Counted from the first letter of the stretch, positions 1-5,292 are shown. The stretch: DNA of 6,465 bases from Yimella sp. (GCA_030150425.1 JASLFY010000343.1:1-6465); one strand, 5' to 3'. Notes: generated from the letters alone by a model not told the origin. Translations and numbers: made by a program.

Positions 1-657
1 TACGTCCACCAGGGCTTCGGCCAGCTCACCGTCGCGACCTTCCTCACCCTGGTGGTCGTCGGCCTCGCCACCCGGAAAGCGCCGCAGGAGTCGGCGGGCG
101 ACCGGTCGGTGCTGCGCGTCGCGCTGGGCGTCCTCTGCCTGCTCACGCTCGCCGTCGTCGCGTCGGCGCTGTACCGGATGAGCCTCTACCAGGACGCGTA
201 CGGCTACACCGTGCTGCGCCTGTTCGTCGACGGCTTCGAGCTGTGGCTCGGGTTGGTCGTCCTGTTCACCCTCGTGTCGGTCGCCCGGTTGCGCGGGGGG
301 TGGCTGCCGCGCGCGGCGCTGCTGTCCGGCGCGATCTTCTTCCTCGGCTTCGGCCTCATCGGACCCGACGCGTGGGTCGCCGGTCAGAACATCGACCGCT
401 TCCACGCCACCGGCAAGCTCGACACCGCTTACCTGTCGACGCTCGGCCCGGACGCGGTGCCGGTCCTGATCGACCGGCTCGAACCGCGTCAGGCGGCCTG
501 CGTCGTCGGCTGGAACATGGAGCGCAGCCAGGACCGCCACGACGACGTGTTCGCCTGGAACCTCGGCCGCAGCCGTGCGTTCGCCGCGGCGCGCGGCGTG
601 CAACTGACGCCCGACCCCACGTTCTGCACCGCGTTCGAGCAGGCGACCGGGCGATGA
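1..657 (+). CDS. DUF4173/DUF4153-like membrane protein, 3' part
   Basis: The frame is open from the first base, so the gene begins outside the window; 218 C-terminal residues are visible. They hold three to four hydrophobic segments: the window edge to about residue 23, about 38-60, about 69-95 and about 101-120. A soluble tail of roughly 95 residues follows, with the pattern NIDRF...GKLDTAYLSTLGPDAVPVL. That junction (N-[IV]-D-R-[FY], then G-K-L-D, then G-x-D-A-V-P) is what I recall from the C-terminus of DUF4173/DUF4153 integral membrane proteins of actinobacteria. Their biochemical function is unknown, so none is assigned. The stop overlaps the start of the DUF952 gene in an ATGA, suggesting co-transcription and translational coupling. 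An internal GTG at position 52 is a valine codon, not the start. The family call is by memory of motifs and was not searched. Confidence 0.8.
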   Translation, partial: YVHQGFGQLTVATFLTLVVVGLATRKAPQESAGDRSVLRVALGVLCLLTLAVVASALYRMSLYQDAYGYTVLRLFVDGFELWLGLVVLFTLVSVARLRGGWLPRAALLSGAIFFLGFGLIGPDAWVAGQNIDRFHATGKLDTAYLSTLGPDAVPVLIDRLEPRQAACVVGWNMERSQDRHDDVFAWNLGRSRAFAAARGVQLTPDPTFCTAFEQATGR

Positions 658-1022
658 CCGATACTTCCGGCATGGCTCCCTCCTCCGACCCGGACGACAC
701 CCAGCTCTTCCACCTCGCTGACCCGTTCGACTACGGATTGGCCTGCGTCGCAGGCGAATACCGGATGTCCACCCGAGGGCGCACGCTCGAGGACGAGGGC
801 TTCGTGCACATGTCGTACGCCGCCCAGTGGCCGGCGACCCGGGCCCGTTTCTACGGCGACGTCGAGGGCCCGTTGCTGCTGCTGACCGTCGACCCGACCG
901 GCTTGGACGTACGCCCGGAGGTGGGGAACCCGGCCACCGGCGAGGTGTTCCCGCACCTGTACGGACCGTTGCCCCTGGCCAACGTCGTACGGGTCGAACG
1001 GCTGGATCCACCGCACGCCTGA
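654..1022 (+). CDS. DUF952 domain-containing protein
   Basis: This is a 122-residue soluble protein covering a whole DUF952 domain. It shows LFHLADP at residues 18-24, the family signature EDEGFVHMSYAAQ at about 46-58 (usually DEGFIH.S...Q), then an LLLLTVDP strand, and GEVFPHLYGPLPL at about 96-108. Conserved histidines are H20, H52 and H101. The family is related to small cytosolic domains of unknown enzymatic role, so no function is claimed. The start at 654 is chosen because it forms an ATGA overlap with the upstream membrane-protein gene. An alternative ATG at 672 would give 116 residues; it is preceded at 6 nt by GATACT (660-665), a plausible -10 box, and so could be a leaderless internal start. 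Neither start has a strong Shine-Dalgarno. Confidence 0.88.
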   Translation: MTDTSGMAPSSDPDDTQLFHLADPFDYGLACVAGEYRMSTRGRTLEDEGFVHMSYAAQWPATRARFYGDVEGPLLLLTVDPTGLDVRPEVGNPATGEVFPHLYGPLPLANVVRVERLDPPHA

Positions 1023-1035
1023 GCGTTCCCCACCC

Positions 1036-1061
1036 ACCGTCGTACGCGGCGGTTCGACGGT
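1036..1061 (+). terminator. weak hairpin after DUF952 gene
   Basis: A 7-bp perfect inverted repeat (ACCGTCG at 1036-1042 pairing with CGACGGT at 1055-1061) has a 12-nt loop and begins 13 nt after the DUF952 stop codon. There is no T-tract. It could be a weak terminator separating the upstream operon from lpdA, or a chance stem in GC-rich DNA. Confidence 0.3.
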
Positions 1062-1088
1062 CCCCGCCGACGCGCGGGCGGACGGCGT

Positions 1089-1094
1089 TAGGCT
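1089..1094 (+). promoter_or_regulatory. -10 box of lpdA, probable leaderless promoter
   Basis: TAGGCT matches the actinobacterial -10 pattern TANNNT and ends 6 nt before the lpdA GTG. Transcription would therefore start at or next to the first base of the start codon. No Shine-Dalgarno is present in the preceding 20 bases. A clear -35 hexamer is not visible; GCCGAC at 1066-1071 has the right spacing but poor similarity to TTGACA. Confidence 0.6.
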
Positions 1095-1100
1095 CGCCTC

Positions 1101-2501
1101 GTGGCAGATCACTTTGACGTCGTTGTCCTTGGCGCGGGCCCCGGTGGCTACGTCGCCGCCATCCGCGCCAGCCAGCTCGGTCTGAAGACCGCTGTGGTGG
1201 AGAAGAAGTACTGGGGAGGTGTCTGTCTGAACGTCGGGTGCATCCCGAGCAAGGCCCTGCTGAAGAACGCCGAACTGGCCCACACCCTCACCAAGGAGAA
1301 GGACAAGTTCGGCATCGTCGGCGACGCCACGATGGAGTTCGGTCCCACCCACAAGCGCAGCCGCGCGGTGTCCGAGGGCATCGTCAAGGGTGTCCACTTC
1401 CTGATGAAGAAGAACAAGGTCACCGAGATCGACGGCTGGGGCACCCTCAAGGACGCCCACTCGATGTCGGTCGCGCTGAACGACGGCCAGACCCAGGACA
1501 TCACCTTCGACAACCTGATCATCGGCGCCGGTGCGACCACCCGCATGCTGCCGGGTGTCTCGGTGAGCAAGAACGTCGTCACCTACGAGGAGCAGATCCT
1601 CGACCCGAACCTGCCGAAGTCCATCGTGATCGCCGGCTCCGGCGCCATCGGCGTGGAGTTCGCGTACGTGATGAGCAACTTCGGCGTCGACGTGACGATC
1701 GTCGAGTTCCTCGACCGGATGGTCCCGACCGAGGACGAAGAGATCTCCAAGGAGCTCGCCAAGCACTACAAGAAGCTCGGCGTGAAGGTCATGACCGGCA
1801 CCAAGGTCGAGTCCGTCGAGGACACCGGCTCCGGCGTCAAGGTGACCGTCTCCCCCGCCAAGGGCGGCGACCAGCAGGTGCTCGAGGCCGACCGCCTGCT
1901 CTCGGCCATCGGCTTCGCGCCGCGCCTGGAGGGTTACGGCCTGGAGAACCTCGGCGTCGAGACCACCGACCGCGGTGCGATCAAGGTCGACGACTACGGC
2001 CGTACGAACGTCGACGGTGTCTACGCGATCGGTGACGTCACCGGCAAGATGATGCTCGCGCACGTCGCCGAGGCCATGGGCATCGTCGCCGCCGAGACCA
2101 TCGCCGGCGCCGAGACCCAGACGATCGACTTCCAGAACATCCCGCGCGCCACCTACTGCATGCCGCAGATCGGCTCGATGGGTCTGTCCGAGGCGCAGGC
2201 CAAGGAGGCCGGCCACGAGGTCAAGACCGCCAAGTTCCCGTTCACCGCCAACGGCAAGGCGATGGGCCTCGGAGAGCCGGTCGGTTTCGTGAAGGTCGTC
2301 GCCGACGCGAAGCACAACGAGATCCTGGGTGTCCACATGATCGGCCCGGACGTCACCGAGCTGCTCCCGGCCGCGGTCACCGCGACCACCTGGGACCTCA
2401 CCGCCGCCGAGATGTCGCGCGTCGTGTTCGCCCACCCGACGCTGGGTGAGGCGCTCAAGGAGGCGTTCCACGGCATCGAAGGCCACATGATCAACTTCTG
2501 A
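1101..2501 (+). CDS. lpdA: dihydrolipoyl dehydrogenase (E3)
   Basis: This flavoprotein reoxidises protein-bound dihydrolipoamide with NAD+. It serves as the E3 subunit of pyruvate and 2-oxo acid dehydrogenase complexes and the glycine cleavage system, in the cytosol. At 466 residues it is normal length. The N-terminal FAD dinucleotide-binding loop GAGPGGY is at 11-17. The redox-active disulfide C42-C47 lies in GGVCLNVGCIPSK. The NAD-binding loop GSGAIG is at 179-184, the second FAD contact YAIGDVTG starts at about 308, and the C-terminal dimerisation domain carries the catalytic pair H445 and E450 in HPTLGE. The C-terminus HMINF is also what I recall from the mycobacterial Lpd. GTG at 1101 is the start because the FAD loop follows at the normal distance and TAGGCT sits 6 nt upstream. 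No E1 or E2 gene adjoins it; as in several actinobacteria, E3 appears to stand alone and is probably shared between complexes. Codon use is strongly biased, consistent with high expression. Confidence 0.98.
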   Translation: MADHFDVVVLGAGPGGYVAAIRASQLGLKTAVVEKKYWGGVCLNVGCIPSKALLKNAELAHTLTKEKDKFGIVGDATMEFGPTHKRSRAVSEGIVKGVHFLMKKNKVTEIDGWGTLKDAHSMSVALNDGQTQDITFDNLIIGAGATTRMLPGVSVSKNVVTYEEQILDPNLPKSIVIAGSGAIGVEFAYVMSNFGVDVTIVEFLDRMVPTEDEEISKELAKHYKKLGVKVMTGTKVESVEDTGSGVKVTVSPAKGGDQQVLEADRLLSAIGFAPRLEGYGLENLGVETTDRGAIKVDDYGRTNVDGVYAIGDVTGKMMLAHVAEAMGIVAAETIAGAETQTIDFQNIPRATYCMPQIGSMGLSEAQAKEAGHEVKTAKFPFTANGKAMGLGEPVGFVKVVADAKHNEILGVHMIGPDVTELLPAAVTATTWDLTAAEMSRVVFAHPTLGEALKEAFHGIEGHMINF

Positions 2502-2504
2502 TCC

Positions 2505-2562
2505 GGCTCGACGAACGAGGCCCCCGACGCGTGCGTCGGGGGCCTCGTTCTGTGTTCGAGCC
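2505..2562 (+). terminator. lpdA: lpdA terminator, long nested hairpin
   Basis: A near-continuous inverted repeat begins 3 nt after the lpdA stop. The core is an 18-bp perfect stem (2513-2530 with 2533-2550) around a two-base GT centre, so the real loop is probably 4 nt or more. An outer 7-bp stem (GGCTCGA at 2505-2511 with TCGAGCC at 2556-2562) clamps it. The tail is T-rich only loosely (TTCTGTGTT), as is common for terminators in GC-rich actinobacteria. Confidence 0.85.
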
Positions 2563-2567
2563 GAGAT

Positions 2568-2623
2568 AACTGGTCCGGTCCGAGGGAACGCGAATTTTCG
2601 CGTTCCCTCGGACCGGACCAGTT
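2568..2623. repeat. perfect 27-bp palindrome, probable bidirectional terminator
   Basis: The arms 2568-2594 and 2597-2623 are exact reverse complements over 27 bases and are separated by only TT. The centre is GAATTTTC, so a 4-6 nt AT-rich loop is likely. It lies 11 bp beyond the stop of the leftward operon and 5 bp beyond the lpdA terminator. A hairpin of this symmetry would form in RNA from either strand, so it most simply terminates the leftward operon and backs up lpdA. No T-tract follows on either strand. The arm length and perfection exceed what termination needs, so it may instead be a copy of a dispersed palindromic repeat; this cannot be told from one window. Confidence 0.85.
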
Positions 2624-2634
2624 GTGTCGGTGGT

Positions 2635-3204
2635 TCAGCGGGCGGGGCGCCAGTGCGGGTCGCGACCGAGGAAGGCGAACAGCTTGTCCTGCTCGGGTGC
2701 GTCGTCGGCGACGGGCTGCCGCTGCCCGAACTGCCCGCTCGGGCGCAGCTGCTCCTCGGCGGCGGACATTCCGACGTACGCGTCATGGACCAGGTCCGCG
2801 TCCAGGGTGTCGTCCAACCCGTTGGACCGCGCGAGGTCCCAGGTGTGGAAGAAGACGTCACCGGTGAAGATGTTGTCGATCAGGACCGGCACCGGATTCG
2901 TCCCGGTGTACTGGTGCGAGTGGATCAGATCCATCGACGCCGGATCGTCCAAAATCGCCTGCACCTGACCGTCGAACGTTGCCCACGCCGCCACCGGGTC
3001 GTCGGCCGGCCCCGGCTCGATCCGTACGACGTCACCGAGCACCGCGGGCAGCCAGCCGGTGAGGTGGAAGACGACGTCGCGCGCCACCCATTCCTTCACC
3101 GGGGTCGGGGCGTCCCAGTCGGTGACGCCCTGAACCCGCTGGGTGAATCCCGCTGCGATGGAACGGTATTTGTCCGCGATGGGCAGATCGGGCAGCCGGG
3201 TCAC
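2635..3204 (-). CDS. TIGR03086-type protein, mycothiol-isomerase-like fold
   Basis: This 189-residue protein is a typical full length for the family. It is read as the DinB/maleylpyruvate-isomerase N-terminal fold from PTPVKEWVARDVVFHLTGW at about 33-51 and GDVFFHTWDLARSNGLDD at about 115-132. In the related mycothiol-dependent isomerase the metal is held by His, Glu and His; here H47, D116 and H120 occupy comparable positions, with D116-x3-H120 keeping the Glu-x3-His spacing. A divalent-metal site is therefore likely, but substrate and reaction are unknown. Such proteins often use mycothiol or act as thiol transferases; that is inference. The GTG start at 3204 overlaps the SRPBCC stop in GTGA, and GGAG (3212-3215) sits 7 nt upstream. 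The reading frame stays open far upstream of this GTG, but the extension is antisense-like shadow of the neighbouring gene. It is the last gene of the three-gene operon. Confidence 0.87.
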   Translation of the reverse strand: MTRLPDLPIADKYRSIAAGFTQRVQGVTDWDAPTPVKEWVARDVVFHLTGWLPAVLGDVVRIEPGPADDPVAAWATFDGQVQAILDDPASMDLIHSHQYTGTNPVPVLIDNIFTGDVFFHTWDLARSNGLDDTLDADLVHDAYVGMSAAEEQLRPSGQFGQRQPVADDAPEQDKLFAFLGRDPHWRPAR

Positions 3205-3698
3205 GCGATCGCTCCGTCCGCGAGGATTCGGTCGAGCTCGGCGTAGCCGTCGTCGACACCGACCTCCATGCCGCTGTTCAACCACCCCTCGCGCGCCTCG
3301 AACGAGTCGACCAACGACTGGGCGTGCAGCCGGGTCCACCCGTTGCCGAGGTCCTCGAAGGTCAGGGTCTCCAGCGAGACCCCGTCGGGATCGCCCTCGT
3401 AGGTGAAGGTCTGGACCAGTCGGTCCGGGCGGACCTCGTGAAAGCATCCGTGGAAGGCGTACTCCTCCTCGCCGCGAGTGTTCACGAACCGCCAGCTCCC
3501 GCCGGTGCGCGCGTCCCACTGATCGATGCGCACCTCGAGGCTGTTCGGTCCGACCCACCGGGCGTACAGCTCCGGATCGGTGTGGGCCCGGAACAGTTGC
3601 GCCGGGCTCGCCTGGAAGTCGCGGGTGATGTGGATCATCGGCACGTTCGGGTCGGCCTCGATGACCGCCTTCGTGATGTGCTCCGTGGTGGTGTTCAC
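3201..3698 (-). CDS. SRPBCC/AHSA1-domain protein
   Basis: This 165-residue protein is the length expected for one START-like helix-grip domain. Diagnostic stretches are FQASPAQLFRAHTDPELYARWVGP at the N-terminus (split here as FQASPAQLF, then AHTDPELYARWVGP), GGSWRF in the middle, and the C-terminal helix pattern SGMEVGVDDGYAELDRIL. It belongs to the AHSA1-like group (COG3832), bacterial proteins that bind hydrophobic ligands or act as small-molecule sequestering factors. No specific ligand can be assigned. The GTG start at 3698 overlaps the repressor stop in GTGA and has an excellent Shine-Dalgarno, AAGGAG (3706-3711), 7 nt upstream. ArsR plus SRPBCC gene pairs are a recurring arrangement in actinobacteria and proteobacteria, which supports co-function. 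Confidence 0.93.
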   Translation of the reverse strand: MNTTTEHITKAVIEADPNVPMIHITRDFQASPAQLFRAHTDPELYARWVGPNSLEVRIDQWDARTGGSWRFVNTRGEEEYAFHGCFHEVRPDRLVQTFTYEGDPDGVSLETLTFEDLGNGWTRLHAQSLVDSFEAREGWLNSGMEVGVDDGYAELDRILADGAIA

Positions 3699-4039
3699 GA
3701 CAGATCTCCTTGAGTCGCACTGCTGTTCAAATGACGCAGAACTGATTCCAGGCGGCTGAACCGATCCTCCGCCTGACGTTGGTAGCGGTCGATCCAGGCG
3801 ATCAACTCGCCCAGCACCTCCGCCTCGAGATGCACGGGCCGGCGCTGCGCGTCCCTTCCCCGGGACACCAGACCGGCCGCTTCCAGCACCTTCAGATGCT
3901 TGCTGATCGCCTGCAGGCTCACGTCGTACGGCGCGGCGAGTTCGCCCACCGTCGCGTCACCGATCGACAGCCGCGCGACGATGTCCCGCCGCGTCGGGTC
4001 GGCCAGCGCCGCGAACGCCTTCGACAGTTGGTCCTGCAT
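3695..4039 (-). CDS. ArsR-family winged-helix repressor
   Basis: This 114-residue DNA-binding regulator matches the ArsR fold. ALADPTRRDIVARL at about 11-24 starts the domain. VGELAAPYDVSLQAISKHL at 31-49 is the helix-turn-helix, with recognition helix SLQAISKHLKVLE at 41-53. The wing is GLVSRGRDAQRRPVHL at about 56-71, and a C-terminal helix WIDRYQRQAEDRFSRLESVL lies at about 82-101. It contains no cysteine and lacks the metal-box motif of SmtB/ArsR sensors, so it probably responds to a non-metal signal. The ATG at 4039 is preferred: AAGGGA (4045-4050) is 5 nt upstream, and the family start motif follows at once. A longer frame to 4102 would cross the promoter and operator region. It most likely represses its own operon through the twin repeats upstream. 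Confidence 0.95.
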   Translation of the reverse strand: MQDQLSKAFAALADPTRRDIVARLSIGDATVGELAAPYDVSLQAISKHLKVLEAAGLVSRGRDAQRRPVHLEAEVLGELIAWIDRYQRQAEDRFSRLESVLRHLNSSATQGDLS

Positions 4040-4044
4040 CACGA

Positions 4045-4050
4045 TCCCTT
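4045..4050 (-). promoter_or_regulatory. ribosome binding site fixing the arsR-type start
   Basis: AAGGGA on the minus strand lies 5 nt before ATG 4039 and only 2 nt before the adjacent GTG at 4042. This decides for the ATG and against both the GTG and the far-upstream ATG at 4102. Confidence 0.7.
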
Positions 4051-4052
4051 GT

Positions 4053-4068
4053 TCAACCGTTTGGTTGA
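4053..4068. promoter_or_regulatory. operator 1, inverted repeat TCAACC-N4-GGTTGA
   Basis: The 16-bp element TCAACCGTTTGGTTGA has perfect 6-bp arms and covers the predicted transcription start of the repressor operon. It matches operator 2 in all 12 arm positions. Two copies of the same dyad around an ArsR-family promoter strongly suggest binding sites for that dimeric repressor. Confidence 0.75.
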
Positions 4069-4073
4069 TAACC

Positions 4074-4102
4074 AGCCTGCTCCCCACGCAAGGGTTTGTC
4101 AA
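4074..4102 (-). promoter_or_regulatory. promoter of the ArsR operon
   Basis: On the minus strand a perfect -35 TTGACA (4097-4102) is followed after 17 bp by CAGGCT (4074-4079), a plausible -10 differing from TANNNT only at the first base. Transcription would start near 4067, within operator 1. Part of the -35 lies in operator 2, so bound repressor would block polymerase at both ends. Confidence 0.65.
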
Positions 4103-4114
4103 CCAGTTGGTTGA
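4099..4114. promoter_or_regulatory. operator 2, inverted repeat TCAACC-N4-GGTTGA
   Basis: The 16-bp element TCAACCAGTTGGTTGA overlaps the -35 hexamer and abuts the stop codon of the nucleotidyltransferase gene. Its centre is 46 bp from the centre of operator 1, so the two are not adjacent and leave the spacer and -10 between them. Confidence 0.75.
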
Positions 4115-4768
4115 TCAAGACTCGAGTGCAGAGATCCACGGGTGGTCGGCCGGCTCGGTCCGCCGCAGGGCGTCGTGCAGCCACCGGCGCCGGTCCGGGT
4201 CGAGCAGCGGCAGACAGGAATCGAAGTCGAGTTGGTCCTTCGGCCGGACGTGACGCGCCTTGTGCAGCAACTGGATCTCCGGCCGCAGGTAGCGGACCCC
4301 GTCGACGGCGAACAACGCGTCGGCCATCGGCATCGTCAGTGCAGGGTCGCGTTTGTAGACCCAGGTCCGCGGTGTGCCTGGCGAGATCAGGATGTCGAAC
4401 TCCCACGGCGCTCCGGCCGACGGTCGTGCCCAGACCTGGCCGCTCTCCCCCAGCTGCAACCGCTCGTCTCCCGCGGGCAGCGACTCGAACACCGGCCGCA
4501 TCATCCCGCTGGAGCAGGACCACAGTTGCAGCCGGCCGCGCGCGTGGTCGCGCAGGAGTTCGAACTCGCAACCGAGGACCGCCGGGTCGCAGTCGTCGTG
4601 CGGTCGCGGGCGGCCGGTGAACGCCTCGATCGCGTAGCCGCCGGCGATCCACCACAGGCCCGGGTAGCCGGCGAAGAACTCCGCCGCCTCGGCCGGCGTG
4701 CGACCGGCCCATCCGCCGTAGTACGACTCGAACTCCTCGTCACCCAGCTCCCAGCCACCGATGCCCAC
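4115..4768 (-). CDS. nucleotidyltransferase-like protein, ANT(2'')-type fold
   Basis: This 217-residue protein resembles the aminoglycoside-2''-adenylyltransferase-type nucleotidyltransferase family of actinobacteria. The key region is WWIAGGYAIEAFTGRPRPHDDCD at about 39-61, where GG (43-44) and the H57-x-D59-x-D61 pattern correspond to the Pol-beta-type NTP and metal site. Later family marks are VWARPSAGAPWEFDILIS, WVYKRDPALTMP, YLRPEIQLLHKARHVRPKDQLDF and a C-terminal HPW. Such proteins would transfer a nucleotide to a small acceptor, but most chromosomal homologues are uncharacterised and no antibiotic resistance is claimed. The residues after D61 (PAVL) are unusual, since a hydrophobic residue or glycine normally follows. 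GTG 4768 is taken as the start; AGGG lies 7 nt upstream, and the same bases form CAGGGT ending 6 nt before GTG. The stop directly abuts operator 2 of the downstream operon. Confidence 0.85.
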   Translation of the reverse strand: MGIGGWELGDEEFESYYGGWAGRTPAEAAEFFAGYPGLWWIAGGYAIEAFTGRPRPHDDCDPAVLGCEFELLRDHARGRLQLWSCSSGMMRPVFESLPAGDERLQLGESGQVWARPSAGAPWEFDILISPGTPRTWVYKRDPALTMPMADALFAVDGVRYLRPEIQLLHKARHVRPKDQLDFDSCLPLLDPDRRRWLHDALRRTEPADHPWISALES

Positions 4769-4774
4769 CCGGCC

Positions 4775-4780
4775 ACCCTG
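4775..4780 (-). promoter_or_regulatory. possible -10 box of the nucleotidyltransferase gene
   Basis: CAGGGT on the minus strand ends 6 nt before GTG 4768. It shares nine bases (AGGGTGGCC) and the same spacing with the -10 region of the MDR oxidoreductase gene. The first base departs from TANNNT, so this is a weaker call than the lpdA box. Confidence 0.4.
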
Positions 4781-4788
4781 CCATGCGG

Positions 4789-4794
4789 TTGGCT
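4789..4794 (+). promoter_or_regulatory. possible -10 box of the flavodoxin-like gene
   Basis: TTGGCT ends 6 nt before ATG 4801 and differs by one base from the lpdA box TAGGCT at the same spacing. No Shine-Dalgarno is visible before that ATG, which favours a leaderless start. Confidence 0.4.
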
Positions 4795-4800
4795 GGCCGC

Positions 4801-5292
4801 ATGGCCGTTCTGCTCATCGCCCATCACTCGCCCACCCGCGCCACGCGCGCCCTCACCGACGCCCTGGTCGCAGGGGCGAGGGACGACGCGATCGAGGGTG
4901 TTCAGGTGCGGCCCTGCGAAGCGCTCACGACCACGGCCGACGACCTGCTCGCGGCGGACGGCTACCTGCTCGCGACGCCCGCGAACTTCGGGTACATGTC
5001 CGGCGCCCTGAAGCACATGTTCGACAGCACCTTCCTGGCCATCGGTGGAGCGTTGGACGACGCGGGATCGGCCGCCGGGGCCGGTGGCTCGACCGCGGGG
5101 CGGCCGTACGGGCTCGTCGTCCACGGCCGGTACGACACGACCGGCGCGGTGCGCGCTGTGCAGTCGATCGTCGGCGCACTCGGCTGGAAGCAGGCGGCTC
5201 CGGTTCGGGACGTCACCGGCGAGGTCGACGACACGGCGACCGAGCGGGCGTACGAGTTGGGCGCGACACTCGCGGCGCTGCTCGCCGTCTGA
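4801..5292 (+). CDS. flavodoxin-fold FMN protein / NAD(P)H oxidoreductase
   Basis: This 163-residue cytosolic protein has the flavodoxin fold expected to bind FMN and carry out NAD(P)H-dependent reduction; the physiological partner is unknown. The first strand MAVLLIAHH leads into the phosphate loop HSPTRATRAL at 9-18, a variant of the usual S-x-T-G-N-T loop. The second FMN-contacting loop is the distinctive ATPANFGYMSGALKHMFDS at 58-76. GRYDTTGAVRAVQSIVGALGW at about 109-129 forms the later part of the fold. A Gly/Ala-rich stretch at 88-100 may be a flexible loop. ATG 4801 is chosen because the beta strand starts immediately and TTGGCT is 6 nt upstream. An ATG at 4783 in the same frame would add six residues (MRLAGR) that are not typical of the fold. 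The gene is divergent from the nucleotidyltransferase and convergent with the MDR gene. Confidence 0.9.
   Translation: MAVLLIAHHSPTRATRALTDALVAGARDDAIEGVQVRPCEALTTTADDLLAADGYLLATPANFGYMSGALKHMFDSTFLAIGGALDDAGSAAGAGGSTAGRPYGLVVHGRYDTTGAVRAVQSIVGALGWKQAAPVRDVTGEVDDTATERAYELGATLAALLAV

Noticed and set aside
489..2861. A 790-codon minus-strand open frame running antisense through lpdA and beyond
   Set aside because: It is a by-product of the GC-biased third positions of lpdA. The translation is low in complexity (repeated GLG, VDLDR, HADGAGAGD-type stretches), matches no family I recognise, and crosses the strong terminators and the DUF952 gene.
3205..3720. N-terminal extension of the TIGR03086-type frame to an ATG at 3720
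   Set aside because: The extra 172 residues are Arg/Pro/Gly-rich shadow of the SRPBCC gene. The GTG at 3204 has GGAG 7 nt upstream and begins the family-like sequence.
4040..4102. Longer ArsR-type start at 4102 adding 21 residues
   Set aside because: It would lie across the predicted promoter and operator 1. AAGGGA directly precedes ATG 4039, and the family start motif follows that ATG.
4096..5011. Plus-strand open frames opposite the nucleotidyltransferase gene (4096-4620 and 4142-5011)
   Set aside because: They are Arg/Pro-rich with no recognisable motif, and the minus strand encodes a family-like protein with conserved spacing.
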